The notes below the pieces were generated by a model, which made no database searches, was not told where the DNA came from, and was given only the letters and a program-made list of their open reading frames with translations. The position numbers and the translations under genes are program-made. A DNA stretch of 15,232 bases from Actinomycetes bacterium. Its GTDB lineage: Bacteria; Actinomycetota; Actinomycetes; Actinomycetales; Cellulomonadaceae. Positions 6,641-13,031 of this stretch are shown in pieces (the stretch's first letter is position 1; each line of letters begins with the position of its first letter). The DNA lies in assembly GCA_021793115.1 (NCBI GenBank), contig JAJYTJ010000089.1, positions 1 to 15,232 on the forward strand. Reading direction: 5' to 3'.

Positions 6641-7710
6641 CGGTCCACCCCCGTCAGCCGCGGCCGGTCGCTGCCGGCCGGAACCTGCCGGTCGACGTGC
6701 TCGTCGCGGGCCGTCCGCTCGTCGGGCACCAGCGGTGCCGCGTGCGGTGCCGCGACACGGGCGACGCGTGGGCCGCCGGGGAGCCGGTGCCCGTTGATCC
6801 ACCAGAAGCAGAACCCGATGAGGAGCAGCGCGAGGACCACGAACAGCCCGGTCTCGGCCCACTGGAACGGCCAGTACCGGCTCCACGGCTGGTACTCGAC
6901 GCGCTGCGTGTACCCGTTGAGGCAGGTGTCGGTCGCGACGCAGGCGTCCCCCGGGCCGAAGTGCAGCACCTGGACCGGGTGCCCGGACGGATCGAAGATC
7001 TGGCCGTTGGCGACCCAGGACCCCGCGGGGACAGCCCCGTCCTTGATCGAGGTGCCGGGACCAGGGTGGAACGCGCCCGCGTAGCGGAGCGGCGTCGCGA
7101 AGCGTGGCCGCACGAGCAGCTGGACCACCAGGCGGGCGGCGACGAAGGTCACGAGCGTCGTCGCCATCGCCGGGAGCACCCGGCGTGTGAGGAGGCCGGC
7201 CGTCACGCCCACCGCGAAGGCGAACGCGGCGTACCCCAGGGGGACCACGTCCCGCATGCTGAAGACCGAGTCCACGAACTTGTCCATGTGCCTGGCGTCG
7301 TCCGGGCCGAACCACCACGTCGTCATCCAGGAGGTCAGGCCTGACGCCAGCACCGACACCACGCCGACGACGAGCACCTTGACCGCCAGCCAGCGCGAGC
7401 GCGACACGGCCTGGGTCCACACCATCCGGTGGGTGCCCGTCTCGAGCTCGCGCGCGATCAGGGGCGCGCCGAGGAACATCCCCGTGATCACCGGCATCGC
7501 CAGCGCCCCGCCGCGGAGCAGCAGCTCCATCCACGTGAAGCTCGACGTGGTGACCCCGACGACGAGGGTGCAGTCGCTGGCCGCGGTGCAGGCGTCCGCC
7601 GCGTGCCGGATCTGCAGCCCGGTGGCGACGGTCACGACGGCCAGCAGCGCGAGCCCGCCGAAGATCACCAGGGCCTGCGTGCGGATCTGCCGCCAGGCGA
7701 CCCAGGTCAT
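6637..7710 (-). CDS. ABC transporter permease A
   Basis: A 357-aa integral membrane subunit, third gene of the operon, starting MTWVAWRQIRTQA with an ATG that overlaps the ATPase stop (ATGA, 7707-7710). Helices are predicted at about 12-32, 64-84, 110-133, 154-174, 182-201 and 286-305. The block IARELETGTHRMVWTQAVSR (85-104) is typical of actinobacterial ABC-2-like permeases paired with YtrA-type regulators. Cx5C pairs at C41/C47 and C257/C263 lie in loops predicted to face outside, at the same places as in permease B. The protein ends with a roughly 45-residue polar tail after WWINGHRLPGG. With one ATPase and two different permeases, the natural transporter is probably a heterodimer of A and B with two copies of the ATPase. 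It exports or senses an unknown compound. Confidence 0.9.
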   Translation of the reverse strand: MTWVAWRQIRTQALVIFGGLALLAVVTVATGLQIRHAADACTAASDCTLVVGVTTSSFTWMELLLRGGALAMPVITGMFLGAPLIARELETGTHRMVWTQAVSRSRWLAVKVLVVGVVSVLASGLTSWMTTWWFGPDDARHMDKFVDSVFSMRDVVPLGYAAFAFAVGVTAGLLTRRVLPAMATTLVTFVAARLVVQLLVRPRFATPLRYAGAFHPGPGTSIKDGAVPAGSWVANGQIFDPSGHPVQVLHFGPGDACVATDTCLNGYTQRVEYQPWSRYWPFQWAETGLFVVLALLLIGFCFWWINGHRLPGGPRVARVAAPHAAPLVPDERTARDEHVDRQVPAGSDRPRLTGVDR

Positions 7711-8588
7711 CGCTCGGCCCCGGTCAGGTGGAAGGTCCCCTCACCCGTGCTCATGTACGCCAGCACGAGGTCCTCGAGGCCGACCCGGTCGACCGTCCAG
7801 GACGGGTCGAGGATCGGCTGGTCCGTGCGGACCAGGAGGGTGGACTGCCGCGGCGTGTGGCTCGCGTGGATGACCTCCCAGTCGCGAGGGAGCCGATCCA
7901 TGTCGTGGAACGGCCCGCTGAGCAGGTGGTGCGTGGCGAGCAGCTCGTCCACGTCGCCCGCGACCCGCACCCGGGAGTCGACGAGCACGACGAGGTAGTC
8001 GCACACCCGCTCCAGGTCCGCGACCAGGTGCGAGGACAGCACCACGCTGACCTCCTGGTCGGCGACGATCTCCATGAGCCCCTGGAGGAACTCACGCCGC
8101 GCCAGCGGGTCGAGGCTCGCCACCGGCTCGTCGAGCAGGAGCAGCTCCGGCCGCTTGGCCACCGCGACGGTGAGCGCGAGCTGCGCCTGCTGGCCGCCGG
8201 AGAGCTTGCCGCCCTTCTGTGCCGGGTCGAGCCGCAGCCGCGCCACACGCTCGTCGGCGAGCGCCTGGTCCCACGTGGGGTTGAGGTGCCGGCCGAGCCG
8301 CAGGTGGTCCGCCACGGACAGGCCGGCGTAGACGGGGGTGCCCTGGGCGACGAACCCGACACCGGAGAGCGCCGCACCGGCCCGGGGGGCGCGACCGAGG
8401 ACGTCGAGCCGGCCCTCGGTCGGCGGGAGCAGGCCGACGGCCATGTTGAGCAGCGTCGACTTGCCGGCGCCGTTGGGCCCGACGAGCCCGACGACCCGCC
8501 CGGCGGGGATGCTCAGGTCGCAGCCGGTGAGTGCCCACCGGCGCCCGTATCGCTTGCCGAGGCCCTCGGCCTCGAGAACCGCGGTCAT
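7707..8588 (-). CDS. ABC transporter ATP-binding protein (YtrB-like)
   Basis: A 293-aa cytoplasmic ATPase that powers the two permeases encoded just downstream. Motifs in order: Walker A GPNGAGKST (37-45), Q-loop Q82, signature LSGGQQ (129-134), Walker B LLLLDEP (149-155) with the catalytic Glu154, D-loop SLD (158-160) and H-loop His187 in LSSHL. All are intact. A C-terminal extension from about 215 is shorter than a DUF4162 domain. The start ATG 8586-8588 overlaps the GntR stop (ATGA), so translation is coupled. The frame opens to 8684 upstream, but that is GntR coding sequence. Aromatic contacts (P86, Y88) follow the Q-loop. The transported substrate cannot be read from the ATPase. Confidence 0.93.
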   Translation of the reverse strand: MTAVLEAEGLGKRYGRRWALTGCDLSIPAGRVVGLVGPNGAGKSTLLNMAVGLLPPTEGRLDVLGRAPRAGAALSGVGFVAQGTPVYAGLSVADHLRLGRHLNPTWDQALADERVARLRLDPAQKGGKLSGGQQAQLALTVAVAKRPELLLLDEPVASLDPLARREFLQGLMEIVADQEVSVVLSSHLVADLERVCDYLVVLVDSRVRVAGDVDELLATHHLLSGPFHDMDRLPRDWEVIHASHTPRQSTLLVRTDQPILDPSWTVDRVGLEDLVLAYMSTGEGTFHLTGAER

Positions 8589-8977
8589 GCCACTCCCTGC
8601 GTCACGTCGTCCTGGAGAGCGTCGCGAAACAACGCTTCGATGCTCTCCTCGTCCAGCCCGGCCGACCGGGCCTTGTCCAGCCACTCCACGAGGTCACGGC
8701 GGAGCGGGCCGTGGGCGGCGATGGTCTCGTCGTGCACCTGCGCGGTGACGAAGGTGCCGACGCCCGGGCGTGCCGAGACCAGCCCGGCGTGCTCCAGCTC
8801 CTTGTAGGCCTTGAGCACGGTGTTGGGGTTGATCGCCAGCTGCCCCACGGCCTCCTTGACCGTCGGCAGCTGGTCCCCCTCGCGCAGCATGCCGAGCCGC
8901 ACCGCACGCCTCACCTGGTCGACGATCTGGCGGTAGGGCGAGACCCCGGACCTGGCGTCGAGATGGAACTCGATCAC
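8585..8977 (-). CDS. GntR-family regulator, YtrA type
   Basis: A 130-aa transcription factor with an N-terminal winged helix-turn-helix. The GTG start at 8975-8977 gives MIEFHLDARSGVSPYRQIVD, the standard opening of YtrA-type regulators. The helix-turn-helix covers about 34-78: LPTVKEAVGQLAINPNTVLKAYKELEHAGLV, followed by the wing RPGVGTFV (70-77). The C-terminal part (about 85-130) is the short two-helix dimerisation piece of this subfamily, with no ligand-binding domain, so the effector may act through another route. A purine-rich GGGGGGAA (8981-8988) is a good ribosome-binding site for this GTG. The longer start, ATG 9022, would put the CTAGATAA repeat inside the gene and is rejected. As first gene of the operon it most likely represses itself and the transporter. 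Confidence 0.92.
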   Translation of the reverse strand: MIEFHLDARSGVSPYRQIVDQVRRAVRLGMLREGDQLPTVKEAVGQLAINPNTVLKAYKELEHAGLVSARPGVGTFVTAQVHDETIAAHGPLRRDLVEWLDKARSAGLDEESIEALFRDALQDDVTQGVA

Positions 8978-8980
8978 CGC

Positions 8981-8988
8981 TTCCCCCC
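8981..8988 (-). promoter_or_regulatory. Ribosome-binding site that fixes the GntR start
   Basis: On the minus strand GGGGGGAA lies 3 nt before GTG 8977; measured from its G-rich core the spacing is about 5 nt. It is the only purine-rich site near either candidate start and supports GTG 8977 over ATG 9022. Confidence 0.6.
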
Positions 8989-8992
8989 ATTC

Positions 8993-9010
8993 ATCTAGAT
9001 AACTAGATAA
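8993..9010. promoter_or_regulatory. Probable GntR operator (CTAGATAA tandem and inverted repeat)
   Basis: CTAGATAA occurs twice in tandem (8995-9002 and 9003-9010). The same bases also form an inverted repeat, ATCTAG-ATAA-CTAGAT (8993-9008). This is the most AT-rich spot in the surrounding kilobases. It lies 16-33 nt before the GntR GTG and likely overlaps its promoter (TTATCT on the minus strand is a possible -10). Position and symmetry fit autoregulation by a YtrA-type dimer. Confidence 0.65.
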
Positions 9011-9022
9011 AGCGAGCGCCAT

Positions 9023-9365
9023 GGTAGGCACGGCACCCCGCCGCCGCGCAAGGGCTGGGACCGAAGCTGCGCCCGCGGTGCACCCCCGAGCCTGTGGTGC
9101 ACATCGCCCGCCGCCGTCGCGTTGGTCCTCCCACCCTCGGTGCCGTTCGCCACGTCTGGTGCACTCCCAGGCCGGTGGTGCGCCTGCAGCCGCACCGGAG
9201 ACGTCGGAGTGCACCGTGCGCGGCGTTCCTGCAGGGTGGCGAGGTGCACCTGGCAGCCGCGCAGGGCGTGGCGGAGTGGCGCGGGAGGGGCGAGACGCGG
9301 CGGAACACGGGTGGTTGACGCCTGGGGGTTGCGGGGTGACCCGGGCGATGCCGGCCCGCAGTGGG
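9023..9365. other. Gene-free stretch with five GTGCAC sites and a degenerate repeat
   Basis: No open frame here has recognisable protein features. GTGCAC occurs at 9078, 9097, 9159, 9209 and 9244. Two 23-bp segments, 9077-9099 and 9158-9180, match at 19 of 23 bases; both start GGTGCAC and end GTGGTG, 81 bp apart. The region separates the end of nrdI from the GntR promoter. Positions 9023-9070 and 9250-9365 show nothing clear to me. Confidence 0.45.
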
Positions 9366-9839
9366 TCAGGCCGGGCTGTCGGCCTCGTCTGCGGCGGACG
9401 ACGAGGCTGCGTGCCCCTCGTGAGCGGCGGCCAGCGCCTCGTCGAGCTCCTCGAGGATCCGCCGGCACTCCTCGACGTCCCAGGGCGTCCCGGCGAGCTC
9501 GAACTCGAAGAGGATCGGCCGGTGCGAGCGCTCGGCGATCAGGCGCGCGGCCATCTGGTAGTACCGGCCGAAGTTGCGGTTCCCCGATCCGATGACGCCG
9601 ACCATGAGCCGGCGGTTGTGGTCCGAGCGGAGGAAGCGGCGGACCCCCTCGGGGATCGTGTCGTTCGAGTCGTTGCCGGTCTTGTAGCTGGGGGTCAGCA
9701 GCACCCAGGGACCGTCGGCCTCCGACTGGCGGTGCTCCCGCTCGGCCAGGTTGAACACCGGCCGGCCGAGCCGTTCGGCGAAGGACCGCACCAGCCCGGA
9801 CGCCGACGAGTAGTAGTACACGGGGGTCTGCCTCAGCAC
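9366..9839 (-). CDS. nrdI: NrdI-like flavodoxin, stand-alone
   Basis: A 157-aa flavodoxin-like protein matching NrdI, the FMN protein that supplies oxidant to assemble the Mn cofactor of class Ib ribonucleotide reductase (NrdF). The N-terminal FMN-phosphate loop is VYYYSSASGLVRSFAERLG (7-25). Further blocks are LLTPSYKTGNDSNDTIPEGV (47-66), RRFLRSDHNRRLMVGVIGSG (67-86), NRNFGRYYQMAA (87-98) and FEFELAGTPWDVEECR (111-126). All correspond to NrdI signatures such as HNR...GV..SGNRNFG and FEL.GT..DV. The tail after about 135 is acidic and Ala-rich. The start GTG 9837-9839 has a strong GGGAGG 8 nt upstream. No nrdH, nrdE or nrdF is adjacent, unlike the usual nrdHIEF operon, so they may be elsewhere or this copy may have another redox job. 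Confidence 0.8.
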   Translation of the reverse strand: MLRQTPVYYYSSASGLVRSFAERLGRPVFNLAEREHRQSEADGPWVLLTPSYKTGNDSNDTIPEGVRRFLRSDHNRRLMVGVIGSGNRNFGRYYQMAARLIAERSHRPILFEFELAGTPWDVEECRRILEELDEALAAAHEGHAASSSAADEADSPA

Positions 9840-9847
9840 CGCCCTAT

Positions 9848-9869
9848 CCTCCCGCCCGCGGGCGGGAGG
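9848..9869. promoter_or_regulatory. Perfect 22-bp palindrome covering the nrdI ribosome-binding site
   Basis: The left arm is CCTCCCGCCCG (9848-9858) and the right arm (9859-9869) is its exact reverse complement, with no spacer. The minus-strand GGGAGG that serves nrdI is the outer end of one arm. The palindrome could be a protein operator, or its RNA could fold and hide the ribosome-binding site. It also lies in the gap shared with the divergent gene at 9913. Confidence 0.55.
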
Positions 9870-9900
9870 TCCGGACCGACGTGGCGGAGCGCGCCACCCC

Positions 9901-9906
9901 TAGGGT
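9901..9906 (+). promoter_or_regulatory. -10 hexamer of a probable leaderless promoter
   Basis: TAGGGT fits TANNNT and ends 6 nt before the ATG at 9913, so the transcript probably starts at that codon. No Shine-Dalgarno and no clear -35 are seen. Confidence 0.45.
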
Positions 9907-9912
9907 GGCGCC

Positions 9913-10395
9913 ATGGAGCTGACCGTCCCCCTGGGCGAGGCCGTGTCCCTGCTGCGGGCCGCGGGCGCGCTGCCGAAGGCCGTCACGAACGTCACCGGCC
10001 GCGGCTCGTTGGTGCTGGCCTCGGTCAACGTCCACGAGCTGCCCGACGTCGCGCCCACCATCGCCATGGCCGCGCGGTTCGCGGGCCCGTTCGAGGCGCA
10101 GCTCGACGACCACGGCGTCACCGGCCGCTCGTGGCGGCTCGAGCTGCGGGTGGCCCACCCCGTGCTGCGGTTCGACCTCTCGTCGTTCGTCACCGCCGAG
10201 GTGCAGGCCCAGCTGGCCAAGGCCCCCGCCGGCGTGGCCACGGTACGCACGGAGAACGGCGCCACCGTCATCGAGGTGGACCTCGACCGTGCGGTCGGGC
10301 TGCTCCCGATGACGGTCCCGCCGACGGCGCGCCCTCGGGTCGACGCCATCTCGCTGGGCGAACGGTTCCAGCTCGTCGTCGGCCTCGGCGCCTGA
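9913..10395 (+). CDS. Hypothetical protein, 160 aa
   Basis: I do not recognise the family. The protein is 160 aa without a signal peptide or membrane helix, so probably cytoplasmic. Alternating hydrophobic and charged residues (SLVLASVNVHEL, SWRLELRVAHPVLRFDL, TVIEVDLDRAVGLL) suggest mostly beta-strands. A segment around 105-125 (SSFVTAEVQAQLAKAP) looks helical. No cysteines and no clear catalytic residues are seen. The ATG follows a TAGGGT hexamer by 6 nt, so the mRNA is probably leaderless. It is divergent from nrdI across 73 bp. Directly at its stop codon begins a potassium-channel remnant in another frame, so its original C-terminus might have been altered by a deletion. Codon use is typical of the window, which supports real coding. 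Confidence 0.75.
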   Translation: MELTVPLGEAVSLLRAAGALPKAVTNVTGRGSLVLASVNVHELPDVAPTIAMAARFAGPFEAQLDDHGVTGRSWRLELRVAHPVLRFDLSSFVTAEVQAQLAKAPAGVATVRTENGATVIEVDLDRAVGLLPMTVPPTARPRVDAISLGERFQLVVGLGA

Positions 10396-10691
10396 CGAAC
10401 GCCAATCTCGGTGACGGCCTCTGGTGGGCCCTCGCGACCATGCCGACCGTCGGCTACGGCGACCGGGTTCCCGTCACCGTGACAGGCCGGGTCGTCGCCG
10501 TGGGCCTCATGCTCGGCGGGGTCGCCCTCCTGGGGACGGTGGCCGCGCTGCGGCGGCCGGCGCGGCCGGGCATCGGCCCTGGGGATGACGTCCGACATCC
10601 CATGACAGACCCCAGGCTGACGACGACGCACAGCCGGCAGGCGCACCCTGGAGGCATGGCTGCTCACCCGACGCCCCGGCGCGCCCGATGA
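10395..10691 (+). pseudogene. Potassium-channel remnant (pore and second helix only)
   Basis: In frame from about 10395 the translation reads TNANLGDGLWWALATMPTVGYGD, then RVPVTVTGRVVAVGLMLGGVALLGTVAAL. This is the pore helix, the selectivity filter TVGYGD (10446-10463) and the second transmembrane helix of a two-helix potassium channel (Ion_trans_2 type). Homology stops near 10545, where the sequence becomes RRPARPGIGPGDD. The first helix is missing: upstream the frame runs antisense-like through the 160-aa gene and makes no channel sequence. No start codon or ribosome-binding site precedes it. The frame stays open to TGA 10689-10691, overlapping the ABC ATPase start. It is best read as a gene fragment left by deletions at both ends, not a working channel. 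Confidence 0.7.
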
Positions 10692-11665
10692 TCGAGGCGC
10701 ACGACCTCACCAAGCGGTACGGCGAGACGCTCGCCGTGGACCGGCTCACCTTCTCCGCGACGCCGGGTCACGTGACCGGGTTCCTGGGCCCGAACGGTGC
10801 CGGCAAGTCCACCACCATGCGCATGATCCTGGGCCTGGACGAGCCGTCCGGCGGCTCCGTGACCGTCAACGGCACCCCGTACCGCCACCACCGCTACCCG
10901 CTGCACGAGGTCGGCGCGCTGCTGGAGGCCAAGGCCATCCACCCCGGACGCAGCTCGTACAACCACCTGCTCGCGGTGGCGCAGTCCAACGGCTTCGGGC
11001 CCAAGCGCGTCAAGCAGGTGCTGGAGCTCGTGGGCCTGGAGCACGTGGCGCGGCGGCGCGCGGGTCAGTACTCGCTGGGGATGGGCCAGCGGCTGGGCAT
11101 CGCGACGGCGCTGCTGGGGGACCCCGGCGTGCTGCTGCTCGACGAGCCGGTCAACGGGCTGGACCCGGAGGGGATCATCTGGGTCCGCACGCTGCTGAAG
11201 TCGCTCGCGGCCGAGGGGCGGACGGTGTTCGTGTCCTCCCACCTCATGGCCGAGATGGCCCTGACGGCGGACCACCTGGTGGTCATCGGCCGGGGCCGGC
11301 TCATCGCCGACACCTCGGTGGCCGACTTCGTCTCCCGTGCGTCCGGCGCCCGGGTGCGGGTGTCCTCCCCGGACGCGGCGCACCTGCGGCAGCTGCTGCT
11401 CGAGCGGTCGAGCGAGGTCGGGGCGCTCGAGCCCGGGCCCGACGGCGAGGCGCCGACGTTCACCGTGGCCGGCCTGGAGCGCTCGACCATCGGAGACCTC
11501 GCGCTCCACCACGGCATCGCGATCCACGAGCTCACCAGCGAGCGGGCCTCTCTCGAGCAGGCCTTCATGGAGCTCACGGCCGACGACGTCGAGTTCCGCG
11601 CGCACGGCGCGGACCAGCCCGACGAGGTTGCGGCCGCACCGGTCGCCGCGCACAGGAAGGCCTGA
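10688..11665 (+). CDS. ABC transporter ATP-binding protein
   Basis: A 325-aa ATPase of the actinobacterial export type. Motifs: Walker A GPNGAGKST (34-42), Q-loop region EVGALLEAKAIHPGRS (74-89), a variant signature SLGMGQR (129-135) in place of LSGGQ, Walker B VLLLDEP (148-154), D-loop GLD (157-159) and H-loop His185 in VSSHL. The SLGMGQ signature is usual for this BcrA-like subgroup, so it should be active. A C-terminal domain (about 205-300) resembles the extension of drug- and bacteriocin-resistance ATPases, and the last 25 residues are Ala/Pro-rich. The ATG 10688-10690 has no ribosome-binding site of its own. It overlaps the TGA that ends the upstream remnant frame, so translation may be coupled. 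The permease gene starts 3 nt after its stop. Confidence 0.92.
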   Translation: MIEAHDLTKRYGETLAVDRLTFSATPGHVTGFLGPNGAGKSTTMRMILGLDEPSGGSVTVNGTPYRHHRYPLHEVGALLEAKAIHPGRSSYNHLLAVAQSNGFGPKRVKQVLELVGLEHVARRRAGQYSLGMGQRLGIATALLGDPGVLLLDEPVNGLDPEGIIWVRTLLKSLAAEGRTVFVSSHLMAEMALTADHLVVIGRGRLIADTSVADFVSRASGARVRVSSPDAAHLRQLLLERSSEVGALEPGPDGEAPTFTVAGLERSTIGDLALHHGIAIHELTSERASLEQAFMELTADDVEFRAHGADQPDEVAAAPVAAHRKA

Positions 11666-11668
11666 CCC

Positions 11669-12490
11669 GTGAGCGTCACCGCCCCCACGTTCACCCCGAC
11701 CGCCCACCCGGACCACCGGCCCGGTGCTCTCGGCGTCGCCCGCTCGGAGTGGACCAAGATCCGCTCCCTGCGCTCCACCTACTGGACGCTGCTGGTCACC
11801 GCCGGCCTGACCATCGGGCTCGGCTCGCTGTTCGCGCTGGGCCGCACCTCGGGCCACGAGCCCATCGGGCCGAGCTTCAACGCCGCCGGGTTCCCGTTCA
11901 ACGCGCTCTTCCTCAGCCAGCTCGCCATCGGGGTGCTCGGCGTGCTCATCGTCACGGCCGAGTACTCGTCGGGCATGATCCGCACCACGTTCACCGCGGT
12001 GCCGCAGCGCAGCCTCGTCCTCACCACCAAGGCCGTCGTGTTCGGCCTGGTGACCCTGGCGATCGCGGTCGTGACGACGTTCGTCACGTTCTTCGCGTCC
12101 CAGTGGATCCTCAACCGGGGCTCGCACCACCTCGGGGTGACGCTGAGCAGCCCGAGCGCGCTGCGCATCGTGGTGGGCGCCGCGCTCTACCTCACGCTGT
12201 GCGGGCTGCTCGGGGTCGCGATGGGTGCGCTGCTGCGCAGCACGCCGGCGGCCATCACGGCCCTCGCCGGCGCCCTGTTCATCTTGCCCATCATGATGAA
12301 CTTCCTGCCGACGTCCTGGCACCGGGACGCCATCGCGAAGTGGCTGCCGTCCAACGCGGGCTTCCAGATCATCGAGAAGGTCGCCCAGCCGCTGCAGTTC
12401 GCCCCGTGGGTCGGCTTGGCCGTGCTCGCCGGCTGGGTCGCCGTGATCTTCGCGATCGCTTTGGCCCTGCTCCGCCGCCGCGACGTGTGA
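11669..12490 (+). CDS. ABC-2 type transporter permease
   Basis: A 273-aa, six-helix ABC-2 permease and partner of the ATPase encoded 3 nt upstream. The start is GTG 11669. After a polar N-terminus comes the typical SEWTKIRSLRSTYWTLLVT (26-44). Helices are predicted at about 38-58, 76-97, 121-145, 167-188, 193-213 and 244-268. The second-loop block TAEYSSGMIRTTFTAVPQR (96-114) and KWLPSNAGFQII (224-235) are hallmarks of actinobacterial export permeases of this group. The protein ends in RRRDV. A hairpin immediately follows the stop. ATPase and permease together form a complete homodimeric exporter. The substrate is unknown, and drug or lipid export is only an inference from the BcrA-like ATPase. 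Confidence 0.92.
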   Translation: MSVTAPTFTPTAHPDHRPGALGVARSEWTKIRSLRSTYWTLLVTAGLTIGLGSLFALGRTSGHEPIGPSFNAAGFPFNALFLSQLAIGVLGVLIVTAEYSSGMIRTTFTAVPQRSLVLTTKAVVFGLVTLAIAVVTTFVTFFASQWILNRGSHHLGVTLSSPSALRIVVGAALYLTLCGLLGVAMGALLRSTPAAITALAGALFILPIMMNFLPTSWHRDAIAKWLPSNAGFQIIEKVAQPLQFAPWVGLAVLAGWVAVIFAIALALLRRRDV

Positions 12491-12492
12491 GC

Positions 12493-12510
12493 CGGGGCCG
12501 CTAGGCCCCG
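12493..12510. terminator. Hairpin between converging genes
   Basis: CGGGGCC (12493-12499) and GGCCCCG (12504-12510) form a 7-bp stem with a GCTA loop. It begins 2 nt after the permease stop, and the stop of the minus-strand gene (12501-12503) lies in the loop. It could serve both directions. Confidence 0.5.
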
Positions 12511-13019
12511 ACGGGCTCCAGGCACGGGATGTAGAAGTCGAGCACCACCTCGCCGCCCGCGCCGGGCTGCGCGTAGCGCTCGTCGGTGTACATCTCGAGG
12601 GCCCACCCGGCGGCGTCGTCGGCCGCGACGCCCGCGTCCGACATCGCCTGCTCGGTGAGCTCCTGGGCCACGGGCACCAGCTCGTCGGGCTCGCCCTGGA
12701 CCCAGCCGACGGCCGCGGTGGTCGGGCCGATGGCGCGGACGTCGAAGCCCGCCGGCACGGGCGCGTCGGCCGCCACCAGCACGCCGCACAGGTAGACGAA
12801 GCTACTGGTCTTCGCGTCGAAGTCGCCCATCCACCCGACCGGCGACGGGTCGAACGTCTCGAGCGCGACGAGCTCGTCGATGGTCCCGTCGCCGTGGCAG
12901 CGGGCCCAGAGCTCGGGCACCGGGTCGTCCATCTCGTCGGCCATCCGCACGCGCACCGCGCGCCCGACGACCTTGAGCGCGGGCAGCGACCGCACGTCGA
13001 ACCTCACCAGGCTGGCCAT
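12501..13019 (-). CDS. GyrI-like effector-binding domain protein
   Basis: A 172-aa stand-alone protein with the GyrI-like (AraC effector-binding) fold, two repeats of a strand-helix-strand module that bind small molecules. Visible features: the opening strand VRSLPALKVVGRAVRVRM (9-26), a helix with MDDPVPELWARCHGDGTIDE (30-49), SSFVYLCGVLVAADAPVPAGFDVRAIG (71-97), the second-half strand AAVGWVQGEPDEL (101-113) and an aromatic/acidic end, WALEMYTDERY (138-148) and EVVLDFYIPCLEPV (156-169). The Glu-Met-Tyr and Asp-Phe-Tyr-Ile-Pro blocks are typical. A strong GAGAGGAGAG precedes the ATG by 4 nt. There is no DNA-binding domain. It lies 12 nt downstream of the flavodoxin gene and probably shares its transcript. 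Ligand and role are unknown. Confidence 0.82.
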   Translation of the reverse strand: MASLVRFDVRSLPALKVVGRAVRVRMADEMDDPVPELWARCHGDGTIDELVALETFDPSPVGWMGDFDAKTSSFVYLCGVLVAADAPVPAGFDVRAIGPTTAAVGWVQGEPDELVPVAQELTEQAMSDAGVAADDAAGWALEMYTDERYAQPGAGGEVVLDFYIPCLEPVGA

Positions 13020-13031
13020 GGTGCTCTCCTC

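Noticed and set aside
5426..7084. Long plus-strand open frame opposite the two permeases
   Set aside because: Composition is charged low-complexity repeats; the minus strand has clear membrane helices and shared motifs.
8978..9022. Longer GntR start at ATG 9022
   Set aside because: It would place the AT-rich repeat inside the gene and adds residues not typical of YtrA proteins; GTG 8977 has a ribosome-binding site and the standard MIEFHLD opening.
8995..9468. Minus-strand frames in the gene-free stretch encoding Arg/Cys-rich peptides
   Set aside because: Their composition looks like out-of-frame GC-rich DNA, they overlap the operator and the end of nrdI, and no motif is present.
9021..10691. 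One 556-codon plus-strand frame
   Set aside because: It runs through gene-free DNA and antisense to nrdI; only the last part, the channel remnant, has any protein homology.
10664..12322. Long minus-strand open frame opposite the ABC ATPase and permease
   Set aside because: It is a shadow of two genes with intact Walker motifs and helices.
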